A DNA stretch of 64,000 nucleotides, from positions 372,001 through 436,000 of the forward strand of contig NW_015961988.1 in assembly GCF_000497045.1 (NCBI RefSeq). The letters run 5' to 3'. Source of the DNA: Kalmanozyma brasiliensis GHG001 (lineage: Eukaryota > Basidiomycota > Ustilaginomycetes > Ustilaginales). A program made the position numbers and the translations under genes. The notes beneath the pieces are model-generated. The model was not told the origin of the DNA and made no database searches. It saw nothing but the letters and a program-made list of their open reading frames with translations. Positions 10,360 through 20,474 of this stretch are shown piece after piece (positions within the stretch are counted from its first letter, which is position 1; each line of letters starts with the position of its first letter).

Positions 10360-11898
10360 ATGGCATCCCACGACGGCGCGCACCCAGCGCAAAAGCTCAA
10401 AGCCACCGCCGACACGGTCCTCTCCGCCTTCCATCACGAAGATCAATCCGAGGCGCACCGCATCTTCCGTTCTCACCCTGGTCACTCCGGTCGTCGCACC
10501 TCCAAAGTCTCCACCACCGACCTCGAATCCTTCAAGTCCTCGCTCGATCATGACAAGATTGGCGAAAAGTTCCCCGCCATCGAACACCCCGGATCGACCG
10601 GTGTCATCTACGTCACCGACCGTGCCACGAGCAACGGCTTCTACTATGGCAATCCCGAATGGGCCAACATGGGCCAGGGAGCGCCGGAGGTGGGCAACAT
10701 CGAGGGCGGAGTCCCACGAACGCTGCAGTTCGATCTGAGCGAGTTCGGCGAGGGCGTACACGAGTATGCGCCCAACACAGGCACCATGGCGCTCCGAAAA
10801 GCCGTGGCCAACTACTACAACGTGACCTTCCGCCAAAACAAGAGCAACAAGTTCGACTACAGCAACGTGTGCATCGTCCCCGGTGGACGAGCGGGTATGA
10901 CGCGACTGGCTGCCGTCATCGGGTCCGTCAACTGCGGCTACCAGCTCCCAGAATATACTTCTTACGAGAGCATGCTCAGTGCGTTCAAGAGTCTCGTCCC
11001 CATCCCAACGGTCCTCTCCGCAGAGGACCGATACAAGCTCAGCACGGATGACCTGCGCAAGGAGATCAAAGGTCGCGGTCTGAGCGCCATGATCATGTCC
11101 AACCCGCGCAACCCTACGGGCATGCTCATCGAGGGCGAAGAGCTCAAGGCTTTGGTCGAGACGTCCAAGGAGCTGGGGTGTACGATTCTGCTCGACGAGT
11201 TCTACTCGTGGTACATGCACGAAGGTCCTTCGGGTCGGGCAAATTCCGCGGCGGAGCATATCGACGATATCAACGACACGCCGGTGGTGATGATCGATGG
11301 ACTCACCAAGGGGTTCCGTCTACCCGGCTGGCGCGTGTGTTGGGTTGTTGGGCCTAAGGACATCATCACTGCTCTCAACCAATCGGGATCCTTCCTCGAC
11401 GGCGGCACCTCCCACCCGATGCAGTGTATGGCGTTGCAGATGCTCGACATCGACCGATGCAACCAGGATCGCATCGCCTTGCAAAAGCTTTTCAGGCACA
11501 AACGCCAACACGTCCTCTCCCGACTCGCCAAGATGGGCCTCAAAGTGCACATCGAACCCCAAGCAACCTTTTACATCTGGCTCGACCTCAGCCCTCTCGC
11601 CCCCTCCCCGCTCGCTTCCGGGCTCGTCATGTTCGAAGAGCTGCTGAGGGAGAAGACCATCGTAGTCCCCGGTATTGCGTTCGATATCAACCCCGCGCAC
11701 AGGAGGAACATCGTCCAGAGCCCGTGTGAGAAGTTCATTCGCATCTCGTACGGGCCCGAGATGTCGCAGATCGATCGAGGATTGGATGCGCTCGAGAGGG
11801 TGATCGCAAAGGCGCACCCGGACCACTCGGAGTATGGAAAGGTCGGCAAAGGGTTCGCGCCCACCAAGACGGCGCATGCGGATGTCAAGCACGATTAG
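10360..11898 (+). CDS. PLP-dependent aminotransferase, class I/II fold
   Basis: 512 residues starting at an ATG in an ideal context (GCCACCATGG). The longer frame upstream starts with TTG and is discounted. Class I/II aminotransferase features appear in order: NPRNPTG near residue 248 (the conserved Asn that contacts PLP), LDEFYSWY near 278 (the PLP-pyridine Asp, then Tyr), and DGLTKGFRLPGWRVCW with the Schiff-base lysine at about residue 317. The C-terminal half includes the small domain with FIRISYG, where the Arg should bind the substrate carboxylate. There is no targeting signal, so the enzyme is probably cytosolic. Substrate cannot be read from the sequence; alanine, aromatic amino acids and kynurenine-type substrates are all open. 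Divergent from the ABC transporter. Confidence 0.88.
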   Translation: MASHDGAHPAQKLKATADTVLSAFHHEDQSEAHRIFRSHPGHSGRRTSKVSTTDLESFKSSLDHDKIGEKFPAIEHPGSTGVIYVTDRATSNGFYYGNPEWANMGQGAPEVGNIEGGVPRTLQFDLSEFGEGVHEYAPNTGTMALRKAVANYYNVTFRQNKSNKFDYSNVCIVPGGRAGMTRLAAVIGSVNCGYQLPEYTSYESMLSAFKSLVPIPTVLSAEDRYKLSTDDLRKEIKGRGLSAMIMSNPRNPTGMLIEGEELKALVETSKELGCTILLDEFYSWYMHEGPSGRANSAAEHIDDINDTPVVMIDGLTKGFRLPGWRVCWVVGPKDIITALNQSGSFLDGGTSHPMQCMALQMLDIDRCNQDRIALQKLFRHKRQHVLSRLAKMGLKVHIEPQATFYIWLDLSPLAPSPLASGLVMFEELLREKTIVVPGIAFDINPAHRRNIVQSPCEKFIRISYGPEMSQIDRGLDALERVIAKAHPDHSEYGKVGKGFAPTKTAHADVKHD

Positions 11899-12104
11899 AG
11901 ATCGAGGTGTGGTGCGCAATGTCAGGTTTCGTGTCAAGTGAACGCTGTGTGTCCAGCGTGTTATTTGTGTGAATTAAGTAGCAGTGCTCCCAGCCAACGT
12001 GGCGCGGCCATCAGATCTGGCGCGCTCAAACACACATCACGAGCAACACAGGCTACCGTTTGATCTGATGCTGCTTGCTCTGCAACAACCCGTACATGCC
12101 CCAT

Positions 12105-13367
12105 CTACGTCAGCTTGTTCGCCTTCTTATACAGCGAATCCACCACGTTGCCCACATGCTTCAACGTATCCAACGTCACCTGATACGTCTTATCCTCCTG
12201 GGGCTGTTCGTACACCACCAGACAACCTGCGCCCTGGTCCAGAATGCCATGGAACACCTTATCCAAAATCATCTGACTCAATTTCACCTCGACCTCCCGC
12301 ACCGGCTGTCTCACCTCCTTGGCGATATGGGCGATCTCGACCCTCGAATACGGTTCGATGACCCTCAGCAGGTTCTGCTCCAACAACGTGTCGTACAGTG
12401 CCGAGAGGTGGTTCTTGACAATGGGATCGTTCGAAAGTTCATCCTTGTACGTGCGGAGGGCTTGTTCGAATCCTTCCAGCGATCGGTCCTCGTGAGCCTT
12501 GGCGACGGCTTTCATCGCCTCGACGTCTCGACCGGCGTACTTGGTCGCGTGCTTCCCTGCAATGATGCTGTTGACATCCTCCGAAAGATTGAGCATGATC
12601 TTGCACAGAAGCATGTATTTGAGTGCAAGGGGCGCACGTGGGTCGTCTTGGAGCGCAAACCCTTCGAGCGTCTCGAAAAAGTACGAGTAGGCGGTGGTGT
12701 AGTCCTTGTCCTCGGCGTGGAGGACGCCGGCTTGCATGTCGAGCTGCGCCTGCAGGGTGGGCGGGCAGTAGATCGAGTTGGCCGCTGTTCTCGCCGATGT
12801 CAGCGCCGCTTTGGCTTTGGGTAGGTTGGAGATGGCATGGTTGACCTTGGACTCGAGCAGGTGGACTTCCGTCAGGATCATCTTGTCGTCCAGCTTCTTC
12901 AGCTCTCGAAGCAACGTGTCGATGAGTGGAAGCGCTTCGCGGTAGTTCTTGTTCTCGAAATAGAGTCCGATGAGCTTGGTCTCGAGGTTCTGTTTCAAGA
13001 AGATCCGCTTTTCGGACTTGGCCCATTCTGCGTTCTCCTTGGTGACTTGAATCTGCGTCTGCTGGCTACCAGGGATGCTGCCAAAGTAGTCGATGAGCGT
13101 GCGCACCAGCTTGGCCGTCTTGGCCTTGGCGATGGAGCTCATAAACGTGCGTGAGGAGCGCACTGTCTCTGCAAGCGCGTCGGAATTCTTAGTGTCGCGG
13201 TAGAGCTCTCCGAGACGGAGCAGCGCCGCTTCCTGCTCTTTGAGGACAGCATCGTCGGGGGTGGCGGACTGATTCGAGAGGATGGATTTGAGGATGCGCT
13301 CGCCTTCTTGCGGATTGCCTGCCTTGATGGCTTCGTCGGCCTGTGCTACTGTCTGTGCTGCCGTCAT
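12105..13367 (-). CDS. rpn6: 26S proteasome lid subunit RPN6 (PSMD11)
   Basis: 420 residues from the ATG at 13365-13367 (MTAAQTVAQADEA). The frame extends upstream only to a TTG. The length matches the family (about 420-430). The N-terminal two thirds are TPR-like helical repeats (for example the LLRELKKLDDKMILTEVHLLESK segment, about residues 140-165). A PCI domain follows, with the winged-helix part near ILLRVIEPYSRVEIAHIA and a conserved C-terminal helix ending VVDSLYKKANKLT. RPN6 clamps the lid to the 20S core and to Rpt6. Convergent with the aminotransferase gene (206 bp between stops). Confidence 0.95.
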   Translation of the reverse strand: MTAAQTVAQADEAIKAGNPQEGERILKSILSNQSATPDDAVLKEQEAALLRLGELYRDTKNSDALAETVRSSRTFMSSIAKAKTAKLVRTLIDYFGSIPGSQQTQIQVTKENAEWAKSEKRIFLKQNLETKLIGLYFENKNYREALPLIDTLLRELKKLDDKMILTEVHLLESKVNHAISNLPKAKAALTSARTAANSIYCPPTLQAQLDMQAGVLHAEDKDYTTAYSYFFETLEGFALQDDPRAPLALKYMLLCKIMLNLSEDVNSIIAGKHATKYAGRDVEAMKAVAKAHEDRSLEGFEQALRTYKDELSNDPIVKNHLSALYDTLLEQNLLRVIEPYSRVEIAHIAKEVRQPVREVEVKLSQMILDKVFHGILDQGAGCLVVYEQPQEDKTYQVTLDTLKHVGNVVDSLYKKANKLT

Positions 13368-13994
13368 GGTGCTGGTTTGAGTGCTGATGGGCTGATGTGT
13401 GCTCTGCAAGCGGATGCGGTTGATCTGGCAAACCTCGCGTCGAGTGGTGCTCGCGTTAAAGGGGTCCAACTACAGTCGAAGGATGAGAAGAGTGCTTTGG
13501 AAGGGCTCTGCACGGTGGGTTTTGTGTCGAGGCGAGAATGAGGTTGCTGCCGGTGCGGGTGAGAAAGGCAGCAGTGATGCTCGAATAGGTGATCGGCAAA
13601 GCGAAAGGTATGAGATGACTCGAATGGTGATGGTGTTGGTGTCTGTTGGTCACCGTCGAGAAATCGCAGGTTTGGAAGTCACAAAGTACGCGTCAGTTGG
13701 CTTGAGCTCAGACCCTTTGGAGATACTGCCGCTCTACAACCGCAATTTCTTCGCAGAGCGTGATCGAGGCGCTTTCGCCTCCACACTGCAACCTCAATTA
13801 TTCGATTTTGTTAGACCGACAGGTGAGCGTTCCCAGCTTCTCAATGGTGCTTTGTCTTCATATGAGCACAAGTCGTGGCTTTGAGCCGCTTCGAGGAGCT
13901 ACAGAGGCGCAAATACGATCCATAAACAGCTCGGTATAAGCATCAGGTTCCTATTCCGTTCCATTTCAAACAAGCCCGTGACCGGGAACGCGCG
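13368..13994. other. Intergenic: RPN6 promoter and aldo/keto reductase 3' flank
   Basis: Plus-strand frames here (for example 13399-13884) show no domain resemblance. I see no proteasome-associated control element that I can assert. Confidence 0.55.
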
Positions 13995-15407
13995 CTAGAG
14001 ACCGCTCGACCAGCTCCACTCCCGAACGCCCCTCTGAGCAAACAGATCCCGAGCGACCTGCTCGCTCCTCGTCTGCTTCTTGTACGCCTCGAGTTTTGCC
14101 TCCCTATCCTCCTTCAGCGGATAGAGCACCTTTCCAGCCTCTGTTGCGCCAGCCGCCAGGATGCGATACGCCTCGATGGTACTGTGGACGTGATCTGGGT
14201 TGCTCAACCCGACCAGCGTTCTCAGCTGCGGACCTTGGCCTGAAGGATGGGGCAGTTCGGAGCCGCGGAAGCCGTAGGTGAGGGCTGTCATGGTGAGCGA
14301 GCTTCCTTGGGCGAGGAGGGTCTGGCTTGCTTCCTTTGTGGCTGCTTGGAGGGCGGCGCTGGCCGGGTGCCAGGAGGGAGGCGTGCCGTCTGTAAGGAGG
14401 CCCATGGAGAAGGGGCTACCATTCATCAGCAGCGGTGCTTTCCAGGCGAGGTCCTTGAGAGAGGCGGCATCGGCGCCACCACGAGGATCGGCGGCGAAGA
14501 GGTCCTTCCAGCCCTCTAGAACGGATGAGTGAAGGCAGTGGTTCGAGTAGTTGAGCACCACGTCGAGCGAGCGATAAGGTGCGCTGGTGGCCACCAGTCG
14601 AGACAGTCGCAGCAAAACGGGAAGAGGGTATCCCGAGATGCCTACCCGCTTGATGACGCCTTCGTCCTTGAGCTTGAACAGTGTCCTCACAGCTTCGAGG
14701 AACTGCTCGTCTCCCTTTCCGTGCACCTTGGAGGCTGCTTCCAGCCCAGGCGCCAGACCCAGCGACTCGATGACTTGCTCCCTTGTCTGGTTCACGCCAA
14801 CCCGAGACGGCTCGACGAGCCCCGAAACGATCCCACTCTCCCACCCCGCATCGTGACTTCTTCCCACCTGGTCGCACACGAACTCGGCATCGTGCGTAAG
14901 AGCCACATCCAAATAATTCGTGCCCAGCCTCCTGCAGCTGCCCCTCACACTGCTGTCGATCTTCGCCGCGCTGTAATCAAAGTCCCCTTTATCCGGTCCG
15001 TACCTTCCGCACTTGGTGATGATGTAGTACGACTCTCGCGGGAACTCGGGTTCCAACCGTCGGAGGATGTTGCCGAGCGTGAACTCGGATGGAAAGTAGT
15101 ACGGCGAGGTGTCGAAGGCGTTGATGCCGTATCGCAGGGCTAGGCGGACGGTGCGAAGGGGTAGGTCGGAGGCGAGCGTTTCCGAAGTATTGTACATGTC
15201 TACGCCAAAGACGCCTCCTCCAAAAACGAGCGGAGACGCGTCGGCCGCGAGATCGCCAGCACCCTTAGCGAGATTGGATGGATCATTGATGGCGTTGGTG
15301 CGCCAGGGTGCAAGACCGCCTTTGAGCTCGTCTTCCACCAGCGACTCGAGCGCCGGCTGTTGTGGGAAGTCCGAGTTGCTCGGTTCGACGGAAGGATACT
15401 TTGGCAT
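13995..15407 (-). CDS. Aldo/keto reductase, D-arabinose / L-galactose dehydrogenase-like (Ara2 type)
   Basis: 470 residues from the ATG at 15405-15407 (G at -3). The longer frame starts with TTG. The AKR catalytic tetrad is visible: Asp99 in NAFDTSPYY, Tyr104, Lys132 in IITKCGRYG and His172 in VALTHDAEF. The FDTSPYY...SE and TKCGRYG phrases are typical of the NAD-linked D-arabinose dehydrogenase/L-galactose dehydrogenase branch, which in fungi feeds D-erythroascorbate synthesis. Later segments GVIKRVGISGYPLPVL and LNYSNHCL fit the barrel. The protein is about 100 residues longer than yeast Ara2, mainly from a 55-residue N-terminal lead and a loop after the catalytic His. Substrate is inferred. 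Confidence 0.82.
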   Translation of the reverse strand: MPKYPSVEPSNSDFPQQPALESLVEDELKGGLAPWRTNAINDPSNLAKGAGDLAADASPLVFGGGVFGVDMYNTSETLASDLPLRTVRLALRYGINAFDTSPYYFPSEFTLGNILRRLEPEFPRESYYIITKCGRYGPDKGDFDYSAAKIDSSVRGSCRRLGTNYLDVALTHDAEFVCDQVGRSHDAGWESGIVSGLVEPSRVGVNQTREQVIESLGLAPGLEAASKVHGKGDEQFLEAVRTLFKLKDEGVIKRVGISGYPLPVLLRLSRLVATSAPYRSLDVVLNYSNHCLHSSVLEGWKDLFAADPRGGADAASLKDLAWKAPLLMNGSPFSMGLLTDGTPPSWHPASAALQAATKEASQTLLAQGSSLTMTALTYGFRGSELPHPSGQGPQLRTLVGLSNPDHVHSTIEAYRILAAGATEAGKVLYPLKEDREAKLEAYKKQTRSEQVARDLFAQRGVREWSWSSGL

Positions 15408-15910
15408 CTCGAGACGTGGTTCTGAATGAAGGAGGTTCGGGGTCGAGGAGTGAGCCTTGGGGTCCAGCGCTGATGCAGACTCTCCTATATGCTGCCCGAA
15501 AGCTCGGAGCCCAGGACAAGCGATTTGTGGGGTAGTGAAGACGCACGGGACAGGCTGATTGGTGTTGGACAAGAGAGCAATCAATCGCACCGACAATTCC
15601 TAACCCGCAACCCCACTCTTTCGAGACGAGCCCGAGAAAAACAGCAGACACATCGGCGTGGGCGCCGAGACGGTGACCGGCGTCTGTTTTCCCCGCGTTG
15701 ATCCATCTCCGCTACAGCACCTCTTCAAATTCAAAGGCAGCTCGTTCAAAGGCAGCTCATGTACACAGGGCGAGCGGCAGACAACTCAGAGGCCACTTGG
15801 GGTCACAAAGATGTCAAGCAAGGAAACGAGCAAAGGAATCTGAATTCAAAGATCACGACTTGTCGACGAGTGTGGGGTCAAAAGATTGTTGAATGCGGGG
15901 GTGAACCGCC
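15408..15910. other. Intergenic: aldo/keto reductase promoter and MAM3-like 3' flank
   Basis: No gene seen. A short partial direct repeat (CAAAGGCAGCTC twice) lies at about 15731-15754. Confidence 0.55.
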
Positions 15911-18904
15911 TCAAAGAGTATCGGTCTCGTCGGTATCGCCGCTGCCGAGTTGCTTGGTCTTGTCGTCCGAATCGAGCTCTTCGGGACTGGCCACGTGAAC
16001 AGCAGAGCTCTTGGTCTCCTCGGCGAGCGCAGAGCCCACCTCAGGCTTACCGAACGCGCGGATTCTTGGAGCAACAACGCCAGGGACCGGGGTGCTTGAC
16101 GCCCCGGGCAGAGGCGTGCTCTTGAACCGGCTCACGCGCGTGCCCGAAGGAGTGTTGCTGCGGCTCACATCGCCGCTTCCCTGGCGTTCGGGAGCAATGG
16201 CAGCGGTGCGGCCGCGCAACAGCGACTCGCCAACGATGGCAGTGGCGACGGTCCCATCCGAAGCCTGGTGACGGATCACGATCGGCTTGTTGGCACGAGG
16301 AGCCGCGAGGGCAGGCTGGTCATCTGTGCTCGACATCAAAGAGCCGGGGCCAGGCGAGACAGGTCGCGAGCCAGGACGCGACGAAGGGCGCGAACCAACG
16401 CTGATCTCTCGCATCCCAGCGGTGCGGCCACGCGGATCGACGGCATCGAAAGGGAAGTGGACGCCCTCGCTCTTGGTGGGATCAGCTGGCTTGGCCGTGA
16501 GTGCCTCGGCAGAGCTGTCAATGACGGGGGTCGGCGGCACGGAGGGAGCAATCTCGGCAGCTGGCCCGGCGCTGACGCTCGCATCCTTGACACTGGCGCT
16601 GCGACCCAGCTTGAAGCGGGGCAGAGCAATCTTGGGGTTATTGGGGAGCTTGAGGATCGAGCCAGGCAGCTGCATCTCATCGGCGTCCTTGGGCGTCTCT
16701 ACCCTCTTGTCCACCATCTCCCTGTGACCGGGACTGGGCGGAGGACTGATCTGCGCAAAGTTCTGCTCGACCTCGGAATCGTACTCGTCCAGAATCTCTT
16801 CACCGATCAGCTCCTCCAGCACATCCTCAAGCGTGATAATACCGATAGGCACGTCTCGCTGCGCCATCTCGGTGGCGACAGCGCTTGCGTCGATGTCCTC
16901 GGAGAGCGTCTCAGGAGGCAGATCGAGCGAGGTGGCCTTGTCTGCATGACGATGGTGTCGGCGCAGATGACGCGACCAAAAGCTGGACTTCTTGATGTCC
17001 GAATCGTCAAGTTGCTTCTCTTCGTCGATGTTGCCGAGGTCTCCCTCGATGCGTGCAGCTGTTCCGGAGCGAGCCGGAGCCGCGGCCTGGGTCTTCTTTG
17101 GATCGTTGCTACCGAGGCCGACAAACGAACCAGGCAACGAACGGCGAGTGCGCGAAGAGACGATGGCAAGGTGCGAGCGACCTTCTTGGAAGACGTTGAG
17201 CAGGTTGAGCAAAGGCTCGTCCGCAGGAACAGCCGGCAGAGCGTTGATGACCATATCGCGAACCGGCGTTTCGTCCTCGGGGTCGAGCAGCACACATTGC
17301 TTGACCAGAAGGGCGCCGATGATCTTCTTGCGCTTGATCATGGTCATAGCAGTCGCCGAGTTGCTCTTCTCGTTGGTCATAGCAGAGTCCTGAGAGTCGC
17401 TGTTGTTTGCGAAATAATCCTTCTCATTGGTGACGCTGCCCTCGAGGGTGCGCTGATCATCCGACGAGCCTTTGGTTTGCGAGTTGCTGGTTTTGCGACT
17501 CAAGACACCGAGGAAGCCACCACCGCCACGACTGGGCGTCAAAGTGCCGCTGCCACCGCGAGTGCGGCTGACGGGGATCTCGATCTCGTGGTAGACTGGG
17601 ATACGCGAATGGCCCGAGCTGACGATCTGCTGAAGGGTCTCGTAGCCGAGCTTGGAGTCGATGGAGATCATGAAGACCTGGTCGATGGGTGTCATGGCCT
17701 GCTTGACGACCTTCTCTTGCAGATCAAGCGCACCTCCGACGATGGTGACAGTATCGTTGTTGAGGTCGCCACGTCCGGCGCCAGCAGCGTGGAGGTTGAC
17801 GAGCTCCTTGAGCTCGGAACGCCTGTAGACGATACCAGAGTGGGGGCCAAGTGTCCAGTGCAGAACTCGCGAGACGGGGAAGGCGATGGGCCAGAGGATG
17901 ATCATGACGACTCGGGTGAGTGGTGCGAGCTTGGCGCCGATGGCGAGACCGTATCGCGAGCAGACAGACTGAGGGATGAGCTCGGCAAAGATGACGACCA
18001 AGACGATACTGACGATGACAGCCTGGACACCGCCACCGAGCAGAGGGTCGGCGATGATGGGAAGCGTCTCATTGGTGATCATGTTGGCAATCAGCAGCGT
18101 AGTGAGCAAGAGATGGCCGTCCTTGCGGATGGGCATGATCTTTTCGGCGTATCGCTTCTGCTTGGGCGTTCCCTGCAGCGAGAGCACCTGCAGCTGGGTC
18201 TCATCGAGCGACATGTAGCCCAGGGTGAGACCTGCGAAGAGACCAGAGAGTACGACGAGGATAGGGATGAGGATGCCGTAGATGGCCTTCTGACCCTTGG
18301 ACAACTCGGTCTCGTGGCATGTCGACTCGCTACTGCTGCCCGATCCAGCGCGCTTCCAGAGGCGGAAGCGAGAGGATTTGGGACCGACGTTGTAGGAGGC
18401 GTCGTCAGCAACAGAGCGCTGCTGGATCGACAGACGCTGGTAGAGCTCGTCGAAGAAGAGGCGTGACTCGGGCGAGTCGGCGAAGTGGGCGTTGCGTGTT
18501 TGATCCTGGACCCACTGCAGAATCTGGCCACTAGAGATTGAATTGACATCGGAGGGCTGAGCGTCCGAAACGCTGCCCCGAGGGGCGGTCGCTATGAATC
18601 GATCATTGTGGGCTATGTGGGAGAAGACTTCGGGCGAAGCTAGGACGTTTTCACTGTCTTGATGTTGATGAGCGTCAGTGGGAAGGACGTGAGCCTGGGC
18701 AGGGCCGGTCAAGCAAGCAAGGAAAACGACGAGGCTGCAAAGGACAAGGAAGGCGGAGCGGAACGAAGGTCGAGCACGACGGGCAGAACTGACGGAAGAA
18801 GGGCGGCGGTTGGTGAAGCAGGCGGACCAGATGCTGCTGTTGGTCGATGTGTTTAAGGCTCTACAATCATCGAGGTCGGGGCCATCATTGGTAGGAATCT
18901 CCAT
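15911..18904 (-). CDS. mam3: CNNM/MAM3-like protein: DUF21 membrane domain plus CBS pair
   Basis: 997 residues from the ATG at 18902-18904. A GTG 14 codons upstream opens the longer frame and is discounted. A hydrophobic stretch at about 55-75 is a signal peptide or anchor ending in ALA-type residues (PAQAHVLP). The DUF21 domain follows (about 215-390) with GILIPILVVLSGLFAGLTLG and repeated hydrophobic segments. A split CBS pair comes next: MTPIDQVFMISIDSKLGYETL near 420, then after a roughly 75-residue low-complexity insert KKIIGALLVKQCVLLD, and the second CBS ending GIITLEDVLEELIGEEILDEYD. The C-terminal 280 residues are Ser/Pro-rich. Yeast Mam3 is a vacuolar membrane protein affecting metal homeostasis, and CNNM relatives handle Mg2+. 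The ion is inferred. Confidence 0.9.
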   Translation of the reverse strand: MEIPTNDGPDLDDCRALNTSTNSSIWSACFTNRRPSSVSSARRARPSFRSAFLVLCSLVVFLACLTGPAQAHVLPTDAHQHQDSENVLASPEVFSHIAHNDRFIATAPRGSVSDAQPSDVNSISSGQILQWVQDQTRNAHFADSPESRLFFDELYQRLSIQQRSVADDASYNVGPKSSRFRLWKRAGSGSSSESTCHETELSKGQKAIYGILIPILVVLSGLFAGLTLGYMSLDETQLQVLSLQGTPKQKRYAEKIMPIRKDGHLLLTTLLIANMITNETLPIIADPLLGGGVQAVIVSIVLVVIFAELIPQSVCSRYGLAIGAKLAPLTRVVMIILWPIAFPVSRVLHWTLGPHSGIVYRRSELKELVNLHAAGAGRGDLNNDTVTIVGGALDLQEKVVKQAMTPIDQVFMISIDSKLGYETLQQIVSSGHSRIPVYHEIEIPVSRTRGGSGTLTPSRGGGGFLGVLSRKTSNSQTKGSSDDQRTLEGSVTNEKDYFANNSDSQDSAMTNEKSNSATAMTMIKRKKIIGALLVKQCVLLDPEDETPVRDMVINALPAVPADEPLLNLLNVFQEGRSHLAIVSSRTRRSLPGSFVGLGSNDPKKTQAAAPARSGTAARIEGDLGNIDEEKQLDDSDIKKSSFWSRHLRRHHRHADKATSLDLPPETLSEDIDASAVATEMAQRDVPIGIITLEDVLEELIGEEILDEYDSEVEQNFAQISPPPSPGHREMVDKRVETPKDADEMQLPGSILKLPNNPKIALPRFKLGRSASVKDASVSAGPAAEIAPSVPPTPVIDSSAEALTAKPADPTKSEGVHFPFDAVDPRGRTAGMREISVGSRPSSRPGSRPVSPGPGSLMSSTDDQPALAAPRANKPIVIRHQASDGTVATAIVGESLLRGRTAAIAPERQGSGDVSRSNTPSGTRVSRFKSTPLPGASSTPVPGVVAPRIRAFGKPEVGSALAEETKSSAVHVASPEELDSDDKTKQLGSGDTDETDTL

Positions 18905-19930
18905 TCGTTTGAGCGAGGAGCTGGTGTCGAGAGTGGAAGGCGTCACGGACGTAGATTGTCGATGACGCTGCAGTTTGCAAACAAGATGGTTGGATGCTGT
19001 ACAGCAGTGGAGAGAGTCGAAGGTATCGAAGTGAGGTCGATGCCAAGAAGATGGGGGTCAGATTGACAGCTCTTGGCAACGTGATGCCAAGCCTATATAT
19101 CCTCAGCGAGCCGGCTTATCTGATGCCTGCGGTTGCGTTGCCTGCGGTGCCACCAATGTGCAAGGCGGTGCAGCAGCCTGCGGGATTGGTGCGGCGGCTG
19201 AGCAAGTGGGATTTCGGCGGCGGAATGGCAGTGTGTGTGTGTGGGTTTCAGCCAAACAAAGAGGGTTCAATGCGCGCCAAACCGGAATACAATTTTAGAC
19301 TGCTCTGATGGATCGAATAGAAGCGAGCCTGGCTGCCAGTCATTTCCAACCTCGATGGACTCACGACTGCCTTCGACGGTGCATATCTCCAAGACCGATG
19401 GTCTCGATATGATATGCTTGAGTTGACGAGCTGACTGATTCTGGAGCGCTCCTGTCGAAGCAAGGGAGCGAGCAACGCCATGCTGTGTGCGCTCTAGTGT
19501 GCTGTGTTGGATTTCCGAGCTGACCATGTCGGGCCTGCTGCACTGCATTGCGTCGACGCTTGATTCGGCCCACAACGCGCTAAGATTCGTCGATGACGAC
19601 ACGGACACCGCCGTCAGCCCTGGTTCCTTCATTCGATCCAGAAGGCTTTCTTTCGGCTCTTTGACGTCGCCGAGCCCCCTCAGGGTCCACGAAGCACCCT
19701 TGTGTCAGAGAAGCTCGCTGCTCTCGAGGCTTGGCAGGCTGGACATGGTCGTGTGACGTTGATCCGCCCAAGTCCTCGTCAATTCTGCGGTCTAACACAC
19801 CATCTTTTTTCGACCCGTCGACCCTCCCATCAGCAACTTGCGGACGACTTGTCTCGAACACACACGATGGGGACATCAAAGGCCCTGGAAAGGTTGGCGT
19901 AATGTTGCTGTGCTGATTCAACGACGGCTG
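18905..19930. other. Intergenic: MAM3-like promoter and 3' flank of the small unknown gene
   Basis: About 1 kb without a convincing gene. A TATA-like CTATATAT lies at 19092-19099, about 190 bp upstream of the MAM3-like ATG, and a GT run occurs near 19230-19245. Short frames on both strands look random. Confidence 0.5.
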
Positions 19931-20474
19931 TTACTTCTTGGTGCTGGCTGTTGTCGCTGTCGATGCCTTGAGCAGGTCGTTGGTGAATCGCTCGTTGACC
20001 GTCTCTGTTTGTCGTCAGCGCAAATGTGGGTGTTCATTGGGTTAGCGCCTTATTTGCAGCCGTCCGCACCATCGCTGGTTGGTTGCAGCTATCAACTTAC
20101 TCTTGTTGGGCCCCCATGCCGATCCTGCACTACCAGCTGCTGCTTTGTAGACCTCGGGTCTCTCTGTTGAGAGTCGTCATTGTGAGCGAGAGATGATGCA
20201 AGTCAGTACACTGTCGTGAACTGCATCACAGCTGCTGGTCGAGTCACATACGAGTCTCTGGTATCCTCTTGTCGATCGAGTTCGCATGCACCGTCTTCCA
20301 TCTACCCTGCAGCCAAGCTTCGGCCTCGCTGACGTCAAAGCCGTTATTGCCCAGCGCGCCCGAGGTCGAGCTCTTCTTGGCAGTTGCGACGGAGCCCTTG
20401 ACGCTGTTGGCCTTGGCGCCCAGATCGGCGCCGGAAGGCACTGCTGCTGCAATTGCTGCTGATGTGGACTGCAT
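19931..20474 (-). CDS. Unrecognised small protein, 119 residues, three exons
   Basis: Exon 1 is 20252-20474, exon 2 is 20101-20163 and exon 3 is 19931-20004 (coding 223+63+74 = 360 nt, exact). Donors are GTATGT and GTAAGT, acceptors are CAACAG and AAACAG, and both introns (88 and 96 nt) contain CTGAC branch sites. The start is the ATG at 20472-20474. The protein opens with a low-complexity Ala/Ser/Lys half. A more structured middle follows (NNGFDVSEAEAWLQGRWKTV), then the phrase AAAGSAGSAWGPNKKTVN, and it ends in TASTKK. There is no signal peptide or membrane segment. I do not recognise the family. Consistent splicing and frame retention make it very likely a real gene. ARL1 lies upstream on the same strand. 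Confidence 0.75.

Noticed and set aside
10282..11259. A 325-codon open frame on the minus strand
   Set aside because: Antisense to the aminotransferase, whose PLP motifs identify the true strand.
15408..15596. Upstream extension of the aldo/keto reductase, and similar extensions of RPN6, the RED-like protein, ArgJ, the copper-fist factor, the HIT protein and the thioredoxin-fold protein
   Set aside because: These extensions begin at TTG or GTG, which are not normal starts in fungal nuclear genes. In each case a downstream ATG in an acceptable context begins the family-like sequence.
16268..18466. A 732-codon open frame on the plus strand
   Set aside because: It lies wholly antisense to the DUF21/CBS protein, whose domains are clear. 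The translation is Arg/Asp/Leu/Val-rich with no family resemblance, a by-product of GC-rich codon use.
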